Origin: Gammaproteobacteria bacterium UBA2675
GTDB taxonomy: Bacteria; Pseudomonadota; Gammaproteobacteria; Pseudomonadales; Pseudohongiellaceae
Direction of reading: 5' to 3'
Assembly (NCBI GenBank): GCA_002354805.1
Contig: DEMH01000001.1
Coordinates: 1 to 64,000 of the forward strand
Length of the DNA stretch: 64,000 nucleotides
Part shown: one piece after another, positions 12,801 to 20,396 of the stretch
Numbering within the stretch: position 1 is the stretch's first letter
How the letters are laid out: each line of letters opens with the position of its first letter
The notes under the pieces: model-generated
The model's input: the letters and a program-made list of their open reading frames with translations, nothing else
Databases searched by the model: none
Told to the model about the DNA's origin: nothing
Made by a program: the position numbers and the translations under genes

Positions 12801-13666
12801 TGAGCGGACAGCTGTTCATCCCCAGCGTAGATGCCCGCATCAATACCCTGCCAGAGTCGGCTGTTGACGTCTCCAGCGACACCATCGTCATCAACCAGCC
12901 CGCATCCGGCGAGCCCGTGCGCAACGCGGCGATCGCTGACACTGGCCTGCTCGGCAATACGCCGGTATCCGGTGAAATTACGATCACACTCGGAGACGAC
13001 GTGCGCATCTCCGGTTTCGGACTGAATGCCCAGGTCAGCGGTGAACTGGACATCACTCAGCGTCCGAACGCGACACCATTGACTTACGGCGAACTGGAAG
13101 TGGTTCAGGGTAGCTTTGAAACTTACGGCAGAGTGCTCACCATCGAACAGGGCAAGCTGCTATTCATGGGCAGCTACGACAATCCGGCAATCGATATTCG
13201 CGCGGTCCGCCAGGTGGAAAACATGCGGGTGGGTGTGCAGATGAACGGCACCATACAGAATATTCGCAGCGACCTTTTCTCCACCCCGTCTCTGTCGGAT
13301 GGCGACATCCTGGCTGTGATGATCACCGGTCGCCCCATGTCAGAAATTGGCACCGAACAGGACGGCAATGCACTGGTGGGCGCCGCGACATCGCTGGGTA
13401 TCAATCAGACCCAGGGCATCGTTACACAGATTCAGGACCAGCTGGGACTGGACACACTGTCCATAGACAGTCGCGGTGACGTGTCTGACAGCAGTCTGAT
13501 GCTTGGCAAGTACATCACTCCCCGCATTTTTGTTCGCTACGCGGTCGGTCTGTTCGAAACCGAGAGCAGCCTGGCGATCGAATATACTGTGAATGACCGC
13601 GTCAAACTGGAGGCAACCTCCGGCCAGAGTCAGAGCATCGATCTGACTTATACGGTCGAACAGTAG
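9866..13666 (+). CDS. tamB: Translocation and assembly module protein TamB (DUF490)
   Basis: A 1266-aa AsmA-like bridging protein of the periplasm. One transmembrane helix at about 28-50 anchors it in the inner membrane. The long beta-rich body is expected to form a hydrophobic groove reaching TamA in the outer membrane, by homology to TamB/YtfN. The C-terminal DUF490 part (about 900-1266) contains the conserved segment around GDILAVMITGRP and the end region with LGKYITPRIFVRYAVGLF. It is translationally coupled to tamA. The length is typical for the family. Confidence 0.93.
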   Translation: MSAQNTSPQSPARPERSAGRRLIRWLWRVLAATSLVIVLALATVTGLLGTVSGTEWLLTRATNLLNTESRQFSYDRSQGTFLRGLNLQGVRWIDDSMDVRAAQLHSRWNPMTLLEGTFNLESLRLTGLQLTLAESDAPPEPAPPLVLDDILDSFLPLPIAIDIYNARFDGIRIQSGDTSVAINLLAFSAHLQGRQLSIDSLELDSPPAHLEAALNLTLEQPYPVEATAKWHYDEVLLENTQPPSGELTLTGNLDRLQLEHSLRGIASVLSEGEVTLELARFLNAQAEVIDPRVDLEHTLEPMQVPGMDSYDIRALRLRTQGSPDDLGLFAAAQINAEISADVALEADMNVRAYLRGSTLDIDELALRSTNDGRLLIAGEVDWSQGVQVTLDYSITDPTPTSYIASIPESIRLRELASQGSLSLSQAENESLQLQFMMAELSANLNDFDLNGSGGLRFDGDEWHVQDLAIATGENSLRLDARVEPEQSIRATATVDAPSLAAIYPDLDGRLQVDAQVSGTVSEPVIELDASASNVRYGEYLIPEMTITGQNRGGMNEIEMQTGNIRVPVGESVETVESLQLRLRGAPDAHSLLLLVQSSLGSARINADGGTISNGWQGRLLNSEISSEFGSWAQQQSTSIVAQSERVSMAETCWVMRDTRLCLDGELSGGEQLDANARLENYPLSALNLPATERSLQQIGGIELHDESEAERYRLPFSLPPDLALAGRVNVSAQVAGLISSIDQLDIQAEIDASGGSFYFIGQTVPEDLEGADAAAALAEPEVSQFRWPVLTGSARLQNGDWQLDSLLRFTQEDPDSSAVIQGTATTSVGLAADRSLSGNLQLDFDDIAWAAALAPQISEVSGQLTGRMNLQGSMDAPVLVGDIDLTGASVAVPILGIQIAAIDATLSSRDNSLVELNGYAESGAGSLNFGGQLRNPFDERREFSLQVAGSNFTVADLPDIQAAISPEIRLQGNLEGIELSGQLFIPSVDARINTLPESAVDVSSDTIVINQPASGEPVRNAAIADTGLLGNTPVSGEITITLGDDVRISGFGLNAQVSGELDITQRPNATPLTYGELEVVQGSFETYGRVLTIEQGKLLFMGSYDNPAIDIRAVRQVENMRVGVQMNGTIQNIRSDLFSTPSLSDGDILAVMITGRPMSEIGTEQDGNALVGAATSLGINQTQGIVTQIQDQLGLDTLSIDSRGDVSDSSLMLGKYITPRIFVRYAVGLFETESSLAIEYTVNDRVKLEATSGQSQSIDLTYTVEQ

Positions 13667-13707
13667 CAGCAGGGCGCCGCAATTCAGCAGCCACACTTTT
13701 GCTCGCC

Positions 13708-13734
13708 TATACTCAGGTTAAGGAAGCCTTAACC
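13708..13734 (+). promoter_or_regulatory. -10-like hexamer and perfect inverted repeat before the peptide gene
   Basis: TATACT at 13708-13713 is followed by an 8-bp perfect inverted repeat, GGTTAAGG (13716-13723) and CCTTAACC (13727-13734), with a 3-base loop. It lies between tamB and the double-glycine peptide gene. There is no T run, so an operator or 5' hairpin is more likely than a terminator. A five-codon frame (ATG 13735, MEYYR) ends by overlapping the peptide start as ATGA. Confidence 0.45.
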
Positions 13735-13748
13735 ATGGAGTACTATCG

Positions 13749-13895
13749 ATGAGAGAACTCACCTACGAAGAAGTAATGCGCGTTGGCGGAGGGTCAGAGG
13801 ACAGCAATACATGCACCTGGGACGTTGTCGCCGGATACGTTGGCGCTACGATCCTGCCGACTCTTGTTAAACAGGAACTGGGAACATTTTTATGA
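13749..13895 (+). CDS. Double-glycine leader peptide, putative microcin/class II bacteriocin-like precursor
   Basis: A 48-aa frame. It begins MRELTYEEVMRVGG, the classic double-glycine leader (MREL..E...V.GG) recognised by peptidase-containing ABC transporters. Cleavage after GG (residues 13-14), or after the third G, would release a 33-34 residue core containing one Cys (22), one Trp (24) and a small-residue stretch AGYVGATI, resembling pore-forming class II peptides. A GGAG site lies about 10 bases before the ATG. The stop overlaps the next gene as ATGA, implying co-translation with a small membrane protein. No processing transporter is in the window. A non-bacteriocin exported peptide is possible. 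Confidence 0.6.
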   Translation: MRELTYEEVMRVGGGSEDSNTCTWDVVAGYVGATILPTLVKQELGTFL

Positions 13896-14113
13896 CAGCC
13901 CCCGCACAACGCGACACAGAATCAACAGATCAGCAAGCAAGGATGCGTAGTCGCAAAGAAATACGCTTCTGGTCGGTAATGGCCGCATTATCGTTCCTGC
14001 TCTCTCACAGTTACGATCAACACCCTGCACTGCTGGCGCTGTTCTTTGTCGTTCTACTGGCATGCCTGCTGCGAATCAACCTGCTACACTGGAAGTCGTT
14101 CAAACTCAGATAA
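13892..14113 (+). CDS. Small membrane protein, possible immunity partner of the peptide
   Basis: A 73-aa protein I do not recognise. It has a polar N-terminus (1-22), a hydrophobic segment at about 26-39 and a stronger transmembrane segment at about 45-64, ending in the basic tail HWKSFKLR. Its ATG overlaps the stop of the double-glycine peptide gene (ATGA). The size, basic ends and coupling are what is seen for bacteriocin immunity proteins, so immunity is a plausible inference; nothing in the sequence itself proves it. Confidence 0.6.
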   Translation: MTAPAQRDTESTDQQARMRSRKEIRFWSVMAALSFLLSHSYDQHPALLALFFVVLLACLLRINLLHWKSFKLR

Positions 14114-14150
14114 CGGGTCAATACGCCAACTAACGTGCGGGGGTCCATCG

Positions 14151-14339
14151 ATGCTGACTGATAGTGTGACCGTGCAATGCCCCTATTGCTGGGAGACCAT
14201 TGAAGTAGTGGTGGACTGCTCGGTAGAGGAGCAGGAATATACCGAGGACTGCAGCGTCTGTTGCCGACCCATCATACTGACAGTGATCACGGCGGACGGC
14301 GAACTGCAATCGATCGACGCCCGTTCGGAGGACGAATAA
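14151..14339 (+). CDS. CPXCG motif-containing cysteine-rich protein
   Basis: A 62-aa member of a small gammaproteobacterial family with two CxxC-type zinc-binding pairs. CPYC is at 10-13 and the DCSVCCRPI segment at about 33-41, with the acidic QEYTEDC linker typical of the family. The usual CPYCG is CPYCW here. Start ATG 14151 follows a GGGGG run 8 bases upstream; a longer upstream frame from 14046 is antagonised by overlap with the membrane-protein gene. Function unknown; probably a cytoplasmic zinc protein. Confidence 0.82.
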   Translation: MLTDSVTVQCPYCWETIEVVVDCSVEEQEYTEDCSVCCRPIILTVITADGELQSIDARSEDE

Positions 14340-14355
14340 GGCGACAAGTGCAGCA

Positions 14356-14385
14356 TGGACTTGCGCTACGACGCGCGATTACAAT
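14356..14385 (+). promoter_or_regulatory. Candidate sigma-70 promoter for serB
   Basis: TGGACT (14356-14361), 18-base spacer, TACAAT (14380-14385), about 66 bases before the serB start. It overlaps no gene. Match is moderate. Confidence 0.4.
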
Positions 14386-14451
14386 ACGCGCCTTCAGTTT
14401 GAGCCGACCGCAGAAACAGCGGCGGTTGCCAATCGAAAGGAGCGCCACAGC

Positions 14452-15663
14452 GTGAAGGAAATCGTCCTGATCAACATTACTGGCCCGGACCGGCCAGGTC
14501 TGACTGCGGCCATTACTGGCATACTTTCGCGCTCCGACGTTAACATTCTCGACATTGGGCAGGCTGTGATTCACGACACTCTGTCCTTCGGCATACTTGT
14601 TGAGCTGGCAGACGAAACTGGCAAGGCTGATGTATTGAAGGATCTGCTCTTCAAAGCCTCCGAGCTGGACCAGCAGGTCAAGTTTACCCCCGTTAGCGCC
14701 GAAGACTACACGCAATGGGTGAGCGGTCAGGGCAAGGCACGGCACATCGTCACACTGCTGGCGCGTCGCATCACCGCCGAACACATCGCCCGGGTCAGCA
14801 CGATTACCGCCCGCCACGGTCTAAACATTGATCACATCGACAGATTGTCAGGCCGCATTCCGGAAGGACTGCCTGCCGATCAGGGCAAAGGCTGCATAGA
14901 GTTTTCGGTGCGCGGCGAAGCCGAAGACCCTGATGCCTTGCGCGCAGAGTTTCTGGCGATCGCACAGGAACTCAATGTCGATATCGCCTTCCAGCAGGAC
15001 AGCATTTTCCGACGCAATCGACGTCTGGTAGTGTTCGATATGGATTCAACACTGATTGACGCAGAGGTCATCGACGAGCTGGCGAAGGCCGCCGGAGTTG
15101 GTGAGCAGGTCGCCGAAATCACCGAGCGCGCCATGCGCGGCGAGCTGGACTTCCAGGCGAGCTTTAGAGAGCGTATGGCCCTGTTGAAGGGACTGCCAGA
15201 AACCACCCTGGAACAGATCGCAGGGCGGCTGCAACTCAATGAAGGCGCGGAAACGCTGATCAGCCAGCTCAGGCGACTGGGATACAAAACCGCCATCCTG
15301 TCAGGTGGTTTCCAGTATTTTGCCGAGAAACTTCAGCGCCGCCTGGGTATTGACTACATTTATGCCAACGCCCTGCCCATCAAGGATGGCCTGGTCACCG
15401 GCGAGGTACTGGAACCCATCGTCGACGGTCAGCGCAAAGCTGACCTGCTGCGAGAGCTGGCCGAGAGAGAGGGAATCAGTCTTGAACAGACTATTGCGGT
15501 AGGCGACGGTGCCAACGACCTGCCCATGCTGTCGATCGCTGGACTCGGTGTCGCATTCCGCGCCAAACCACTGGTCAAGCAGTCCGCCAAACAGGCCATT
15601 TCCAATCTGGGTCTGGATGGCATTCTCTATCTGCTGGGTTTCCGGGACAGAGATGGTATTTAA
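14452..15663 (+). CDS. serB: Phosphoserine phosphatase SerB, two-ACT-domain form
   Basis: Last step of serine synthesis: O-phospho-L-serine to L-serine. The 403-aa protein has two N-terminal ACT domains (about 4-75 and 95-170), as in Pseudomonas and mycobacterial SerB, and a C-terminal HAD phosphatase. The nucleophile motif DMDST places Asp196, Asp198 and Thr200; SGG occurs in the second motif and GDGANDLPM in the metal-binding motif. The start is GTG at 14452 with AAAGGAG 9 bases upstream. ACT domains suggest feedback by serine, as known for the family. Confidence 0.96.
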   Translation: MKEIVLINITGPDRPGLTAAITGILSRSDVNILDIGQAVIHDTLSFGILVELADETGKADVLKDLLFKASELDQQVKFTPVSAEDYTQWVSGQGKARHIVTLLARRITAEHIARVSTITARHGLNIDHIDRLSGRIPEGLPADQGKGCIEFSVRGEAEDPDALRAEFLAIAQELNVDIAFQQDSIFRRNRRLVVFDMDSTLIDAEVIDELAKAAGVGEQVAEITERAMRGELDFQASFRERMALLKGLPETTLEQIAGRLQLNEGAETLISQLRRLGYKTAILSGGFQYFAEKLQRRLGIDYIYANALPIKDGLVTGEVLEPIVDGQRKADLLRELAEREGISLEQTIAVGDGANDLPMLSIAGLGVAFRAKPLVKQSAKQAISNLGLDGILYLLGFRDRDGI

Positions 15664-15670
15664 CCACCAC

Positions 15671-15690
15671 AATGATAATGATTATTATTT
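15671..15690 (+). promoter_or_regulatory. Fur box upstream of hemP
   Basis: AATGATAATGATTATTATTT matches the Fur consensus of repeated NATWAT hexamers (GATAATGATAATCATTATC) closely. It sits directly before the promoter of the heme locus, so iron-replete repression by Fur is expected. Confidence 0.85.
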
Positions 15691-15717
15691 ACAACACCTG
15701 ATTTGATCCGTTATTAT
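15688..15717 (+). promoter_or_regulatory. Candidate sigma-70 promoter of the heme-uptake operon
   Basis: TTTACA (15688-15693), 18-base spacer, TATTAT (15712-15717). The -35 overlaps the end of the Fur box, a classic repression geometry. Confidence 0.55.
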
Positions 15718-15758
15718 TGCTCTCCACTTTTACAGCAACTGTTACAGGAGAGACCGCA

Positions 15759-15923
15759 ATGAGCCAAGTCAAGCCGCAAGCTGCGGCGTCAGACCCCACC
15801 CTGCCGGCAACCCTCAACTCAAAATCCCTGTTTCAGGGCCGCAAAACATTAAAAATTGAACACAATGGTGATCAGTACACGCTGCGTATCACAGCCAACG
15901 GAAAACTGATTTTGACCAAATAA
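15759..15923 (+). CDS. hemP: Hemin uptake protein HemP
   Basis: A 54-aa small protein of the HemP/HmuP family. The diagnostic C-terminal half runs SKSLFQGRKTLKIEHNGDQ then YTLRITANGKLILTK. In other bacteria HemP/HmuP activates or assists expression of the adjacent heme receptor; the exact mechanism varies. The ATG at 15759 has AGGAGA 8 bases upstream; a longer frame from 15717 would start inside the -10 element. It is the first gene after the Fur box, 91 bases before the receptor. Confidence 0.9.
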   Translation: MSQVKPQAAASDPTLPATLNSKSLFQGRKTLKIEHNGDQYTLRITANGKLILTK

Positions 15924-16014
15924 CTGCGTCTGTTCGAGTCCAGCCAGCCACCCTCTTCACTCCCCTCAGCACGGTAGCCAGCACGACTCTCTTTTTACCC
16001 AGGAGAGATGTGCC

Positions 16015-18234
16015 ATGCATACGAAAAAATTCAACTACCTGCTATTGATAGGCTTCCCGGTTGCTGCGACGACATTCGCCGTCCAGGCCCACGCACAACA
16101 GAATTCAGATTCACCAACCGAAGTCCTTGTAACCGCGACCCACCTGGAACGCCGCCCGGAAGACATCGCCGGTACTGTCACCGTTATCAGCGAGGAACAG
16201 ATCCGCGATATGGTGGCCAACAATCTGTCTGACGTCGTGCGCTATCAGCCCGGACTGGGGATGGATAGTGCCGCACGCGGCGGTGATGAAGGTTTCCGGA
16301 TTCGGGGCATTGGCGGCAACCGCGTGCTCACCGTTATTGATGGTGTGCGCAGCAATGATATGTACGCCGCCGGGCCCGCATCCTATGGCAAGGACAGTTT
16401 TGAAGTCGATGACCTCAAGGCAATTGAGATCATACGTGGTCCGGCCTCGGTGCTGTACGGCGCGGATGCCCTGGGGGGTGTGGTTGTTCTGCGCACCCGG
16501 GATGCCAGTGATTACCTGGATAGCGGAGACACGCTTTACACTGCTGTCAGAGCATCGGCTGCCAGCGTTAACCGCCAGAGCCGGGTTGGTGCGACACTGG
16601 CTGGGCAGTCCGGAACACTAGGCAGTGTATTGCAGCTGACCCGTCGTGACTTTGAAGAACAGCAGGTAAAGGGCGAAGGGCAGTGGAACCCCCAGGATGG
16701 TGGGAGCCTGAATATCTTCTGGAAAACTGACTGGCAGCCTGCCGCACGACATCAGCTTGGGCTGGCGATTGATGCCAACGACGAAACCATAGATACGATT
16801 CTGGAAAACGAGCTGAGCAGCTCAGTCTTACTGTCGATGGGCGAAGATACCACCGAGCGTCGACGCATCAGCCTGAGCCATGACTGGCAAGTGGATTCGG
16901 CCCTGGCTGATTCAGTCAGTACCCACCTGCACTGGCAGCGCACGGATGCAGAGCAGTTTACGCGACAGCTGCGGACCAGTTTTGCATTCGTGAATCCACG
17001 CAACCCGGCGTCGTTTGCAGGCACCCAGGCCGAGCGACTGACGACATTCGGCTTCAATCAGGACACAGCCAGCGCCATGGTGCTGGCCGATAAATCCTGG
17101 TCATCTGCGGATATCGCGTTCGCGCTGGTCTATGGCGCAAGCGTCGAGCGAACAGACACGGAGCGTCCCCGCTACCGTGAAGACAGGCAACTCAGTACCG
17201 GCAACACCAGCCAGGCCATACCCAGTTATCCCATGGCGCCACCTGAAGTCTTTCCCAACAAAACTTTTCCGGACACAGAAACGCAGCGCAGCGGTATTTT
17301 TGCCCAGAATGAAGTATCTCTGATGGCCGGCCGTCTTACTGTAATTCCAGGGTTGCGCTATGACCAATATGAGATGACACCGCAACCAGACGCGCTATTT
17401 GTTGGCGCAGACATTATCACCAACGGTTCAGGCGAATTTCAGGTACGGGCTTTTGACCAGGACAAGGTGTCAGCCAATCTGGGTGTCATTTTTGATATCA
17501 ATGACGGCTACTCGGTTTTTGCGCAATACGCGGAGGGTTTCCGGCCACCCAATTTTGACGAGGCCAACCAGGCCTTTGTAAATCTTGGCCACGGTTATGC
17601 AACTCTGCCTAACCCGGCCCTGTCAGCCGAAACCAGCGAGGGCTTTGAAGCAGGCCTTCGGGGCCGGCATGCGCGCGGTCAGTTCAGCGTTTCTGTGTTC
17701 GACAATCACTATGATGACTTTATAGAGAGCTCGCTGGCAGGCGTGAGCAACGGCGTCATGCTGTTCCAGTCCGACAATATCGGCAAGGCAAGAATCTACG
17801 GTGTTGAGGCGACCCTGGACTGGCAGGTCAATGATGCTCTGAGCTGGCGAAATGCGGTGTCGCTCAGCCGTGGCCGCGACCAGGTCAGCAATCGTGAACT
17901 CAACTCGGTTGACCCCATGACATGGGTGACAGGTCTGCGATTCCAGAGCAGCCCCCGCTGGTCGGCTGAAGCGATCGCCTCACTGACTGCCGAAAAAAAT
18001 CATGTCGCCGAAGCTGGCCAGCTTACTGGCGATGCCTACCAGGTGCTGGATGTCGTCGGACACTATCAATTGTCCGGGAACGCGGACATTCGCGTTGGCG
18101 TCTTCAACGTTTTTGACGAGCAGTACGCCCCATGGAGCCGAATTCGTGGCCTGCAGGCCAGCGATAGCGAGGCGATCGCCAACAGTCAGGCGCCAGGCAT
18201 CAATGCCCGGCTGTCTGTTGACTGGAAGTTCTGA
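16015..18234 (+). CDS. TonB-dependent heme/hemoglobin receptor
   Basis: A 739-aa outer-membrane receptor importing heme with TonB energy. Signal peptide to about residue 27 (AHAQQ), a TonB-box-like TEVLVTAT at about 35-42, plug domain to about 160, then a 22-strand barrel ending in SVDWKF. Heme-receptor landmarks are present: a FRPP segment (variant of FRAP) and NPAL (variant of NPNL), with a His in GHGY between them. The AGGAGA ribosome site precedes ATG 16015. It follows hemP behind the Fur box and precedes an exported chelatase-like protein. The exact ligand (heme or hemoglobin) is inferred from motifs and context. Confidence 0.92.
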   Translation: MHTKKFNYLLLIGFPVAATTFAVQAHAQQNSDSPTEVLVTATHLERRPEDIAGTVTVISEEQIRDMVANNLSDVVRYQPGLGMDSAARGGDEGFRIRGIGGNRVLTVIDGVRSNDMYAAGPASYGKDSFEVDDLKAIEIIRGPASVLYGADALGGVVVLRTRDASDYLDSGDTLYTAVRASAASVNRQSRVGATLAGQSGTLGSVLQLTRRDFEEQQVKGEGQWNPQDGGSLNIFWKTDWQPAARHQLGLAIDANDETIDTILENELSSSVLLSMGEDTTERRRISLSHDWQVDSALADSVSTHLHWQRTDAEQFTRQLRTSFAFVNPRNPASFAGTQAERLTTFGFNQDTASAMVLADKSWSSADIAFALVYGASVERTDTERPRYREDRQLSTGNTSQAIPSYPMAPPEVFPNKTFPDTETQRSGIFAQNEVSLMAGRLTVIPGLRYDQYEMTPQPDALFVGADIITNGSGEFQVRAFDQDKVSANLGVIFDINDGYSVFAQYAEGFRPPNFDEANQAFVNLGHGYATLPNPALSAETSEGFEAGLRGRHARGQFSVSVFDNHYDDFIESSLAGVSNGVMLFQSDNIGKARIYGVEATLDWQVNDALSWRNAVSLSRGRDQVSNRELNSVDPMTWVTGLRFQSSPRWSAEAIASLTAEKNHVAEAGQLTGDAYQVLDVVGHYQLSGNADIRVGVFNVFDEQYAPWSRIRGLQASDSEAIANSQAPGINARLSVDWKF

Positions 18235-18268
18235 ATAACCCGTCTGATTTACGCATAAGGATACAGCA

Positions 18269-19234
18269 ATGAATACGACTCAAAAGATCAAAAACATCAT
18301 CCGCAGCTCAGTTTTCCCCCTGCTTCTGTCAGCGGCTGGAATTAGTGCGCAGGCTTCCACGGCAGAGGAAAGCCCCGACAGTTTTGGTGTAGTCATAATG
18401 GCCCATGGAGGACCACATTCCTGGAACGAGGGCGTGAGCGACATGCTGGCGCCGCTGGCCAGTCGATACAAACTGGAGCTGGCGTTCGGTATGGCAGATG
18501 CTTACTCACTGCAGGAGGCTATTGATCGGCTTGAGGCGCGGGGCGTCAGTGAAATCGGTGTGGTTCGCTTGTTTATCAGCGGCGAAAGCTGGCTGGAAAG
18601 AACCAGACAGATTCTGGGTTTGGAGGAAGGGGCACCGGCGCGCGTGAGCAGCGCCACCGAACACGGCAGTCATGACATGCACGCGCAGCATTCGTCGGCA
18701 GCCTCCGCACCAGCCGCGAACGATCATGGCGGCATGCGCATGGAATTCTGGCAGGTCGAAAGCGATGCACGGTTTGCGGTCAGCCTGGAAGGTCTGTCGG
18801 AAGCACCGGAAATGGATCAGGTGGTCCTGGCCCGCGCCCAAAACCTCAGTGTGGACCCACAGAACGAACACGTCCTGGTGCTGGCGCATGGACCCGGCGA
18901 TGACGCTGAAAATGAGCGCTGGCTGGCGAATATACGCGAACGGTCGAGATTACTGGCCGACGCCGGCGGATTTCGGGATGTGCGCGTAGCAACACTGCGT
19001 GAAGACTGGCCAGAAAAGCGCGAAGCCGCCCAGCGGGAAGTGCGTGAGTATGTGCGCCTCGGCAACGAGGCCGGTCACCGTGTGATTGTTGTCCCGTATC
19101 GTGTGCACGGCTTTGGCCCTTACGCCCAGGCCCTGGAAGGCCTTGACTATGTCGCTGACGAAACCGGTCTGGTTCCTCACCCTGCCGTCGCACAATGGAT
19201 CGAGCGTCAGATTAAGGACCTGCAGGCTCGATAA
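18269..19234 (+). CDS. Exported CbiX/sirohydrochlorin chelatase-like protein
   Basis: A 321-aa protein with a signal peptide (about 1-30) and two CbiX-type lobes: the first with MAHGGPH (His46), the second with LAHGPGD (His207), the positions of metal-handling histidines in the class II chelatase fold. A linker at about 130-160 is rich in His and Met. Chelatases of this fold insert cobalt or iron into tetrapyrroles; a periplasmic, heme-binding CbiK is known in Desulfovibrio. Placement 34 bases after the heme receptor under Fur control suggests handling of heme or its iron in the periplasm. That role is inference. Confidence 0.78.
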   Translation: MNTTQKIKNIIRSSVFPLLLSAAGISAQASTAEESPDSFGVVIMAHGGPHSWNEGVSDMLAPLASRYKLELAFGMADAYSLQEAIDRLEARGVSEIGVVRLFISGESWLERTRQILGLEEGAPARVSSATEHGSHDMHAQHSSAASAPAANDHGGMRMEFWQVESDARFAVSLEGLSEAPEMDQVVLARAQNLSVDPQNEHVLVLAHGPGDDAENERWLANIRERSRLLADAGGFRDVRVATLREDWPEKREAAQREVREYVRLGNEAGHRVIVVPYRVHGFGPYAQALEGLDYVADETGLVPHPAVAQWIERQIKDLQAR

Positions 19235-19332
19235 ATGATCGCGCTGATTCAATGAACACATTCACTTTACAAGCATAAGTAACAGCGATACCGTATCGAG
19301 CAGACTCATATTAAAAACTCAGGAGATCTGTG

Positions 19333-20376
19333 ATGAAGATGACCTTTCCGCTGACCCGATTATCCGCAGCAGTGGGTGTGTCATTGTCTGTGGTACTGGC
19401 CTCATCCTGGGCATTGGCCCAGGATGCTGACATTCCCGACCTGGAAGGCCTGTGGACCAATGCATCCCTCACCAACCTGCAGCGTCCGGACGGAGTTGAC
19501 TCGCTGGTGGTCACGCCAGAGGAAGCAGCCCTGATCGTGGCGAACACATCAATCGCAGGGCTACCCGCCAATGAAGTTGACGCACCTGAGGCGAGTACAC
19601 CGGGCACAGCACCGCCTGCCGGCAGTTTCGACTTCGGTCTGCGCGGCTATAACGACTTCTGGATTGACCCGGGTTCCAACCTGGCATTGGTGAAAGGTGA
19701 GTTCCGAACCTCCTATATTATCGACCCTGAGAACGGCCAGATCCCCAGACTGGAGAATCCTGCCGTGCAGATTCGCCGAAGTTTTGGTGCCCGATATGTG
19801 ACTGGCCAGGGCAACGCCGATGGCCCTGAGGCCCTGCCGCTGGCCGAGCGCTGCTTTATTGGCTTTGGCAATACTGCCGGTCCAGGCATGATGGGCACGT
19901 TATATAACAGCACCTATCAGTTTGTGCAGACGGATGATTATGTGGTCATCCTGGTTGAAATGAACCACGATGCGCGCATCATACCGCTCTACGACAATGC
20001 TGAAGAGGCTCGCGCAAATGAGCGACCTGCAGAGCTGAACCAGTGGTTCGGCGATTCCCGGGGCTGGTATGAAGACGGCTGGCTGGTTGTAGAAACTACC
20101 AACATCAATCCGCAGCAGATGGCTGAGAGTTCGGTACCGATAACGCCGGCTGGTAAAATTACCGAGCGCTTCATGCGGTACTCCGACACGGAAATCGTCT
20201 ACCAGTTCACTGTAGACGATGCCAACCTGTACAGTCAGCCATGGACAGCCGAGTTGAGTTATCACGCTACTGAAGGCCCCATGTACGAATATGCCTGCCA
20301 TGAAGGCAATTACGCCCTGCCTGGCATTCTCGCTGGTGCTCGTCGAGCAGAAGCTGAAGCAGCGGCCAATCAATAA
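19333..20376 (+). CDS. Secreted protein of unknown function, end of the heme locus
   Basis: A 347-aa protein with a clear signal peptide (cleavage near SWALA-QD). Mature N-terminus carries DLEGLWTNASL; near the C-terminus is YEYACHEGNYALPG. I recognise this C-terminal pattern from uncharacterised exported proteins of environmental Proteobacteria but cannot name a domain. Two cysteines, one in LAERC, one in YACHEG. AGGAG lies 8 bases before ATG 19333; GTG 19330 is a possible alternative. It lies 98 bases after the CbiX-like gene, so membership of the heme operon is uncertain. Function not assigned. Confidence 0.75.
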   Translation: MKMTFPLTRLSAAVGVSLSVVLASSWALAQDADIPDLEGLWTNASLTNLQRPDGVDSLVVTPEEAALIVANTSIAGLPANEVDAPEASTPGTAPPAGSFDFGLRGYNDFWIDPGSNLALVKGEFRTSYIIDPENGQIPRLENPAVQIRRSFGARYVTGQGNADGPEALPLAERCFIGFGNTAGPGMMGTLYNSTYQFVQTDDYVVILVEMNHDARIIPLYDNAEEARANERPAELNQWFGDSRGWYEDGWLVVETTNINPQQMAESSVPITPAGKITERFMRYSDTEIVYQFTVDDANLYSQPWTAELSYHATEGPMYEYACHEGNYALPGILAGARRAEAEAAANQ

Positions 20377-20382
20377 TCAACG

Positions 20383-20388
20383 TATAAT
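20383..20388 (+). promoter_or_regulatory. TATAAT hexamer immediately before the DUF2835 gene
   Basis: Consensus -10 hexamer ending 8 bases before ATG 20397. If used, the transcript would start almost at the ATG. No -35 hexamer seen. Confidence 0.35.
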
Positions 20389-20396
20389 GTGCGACC

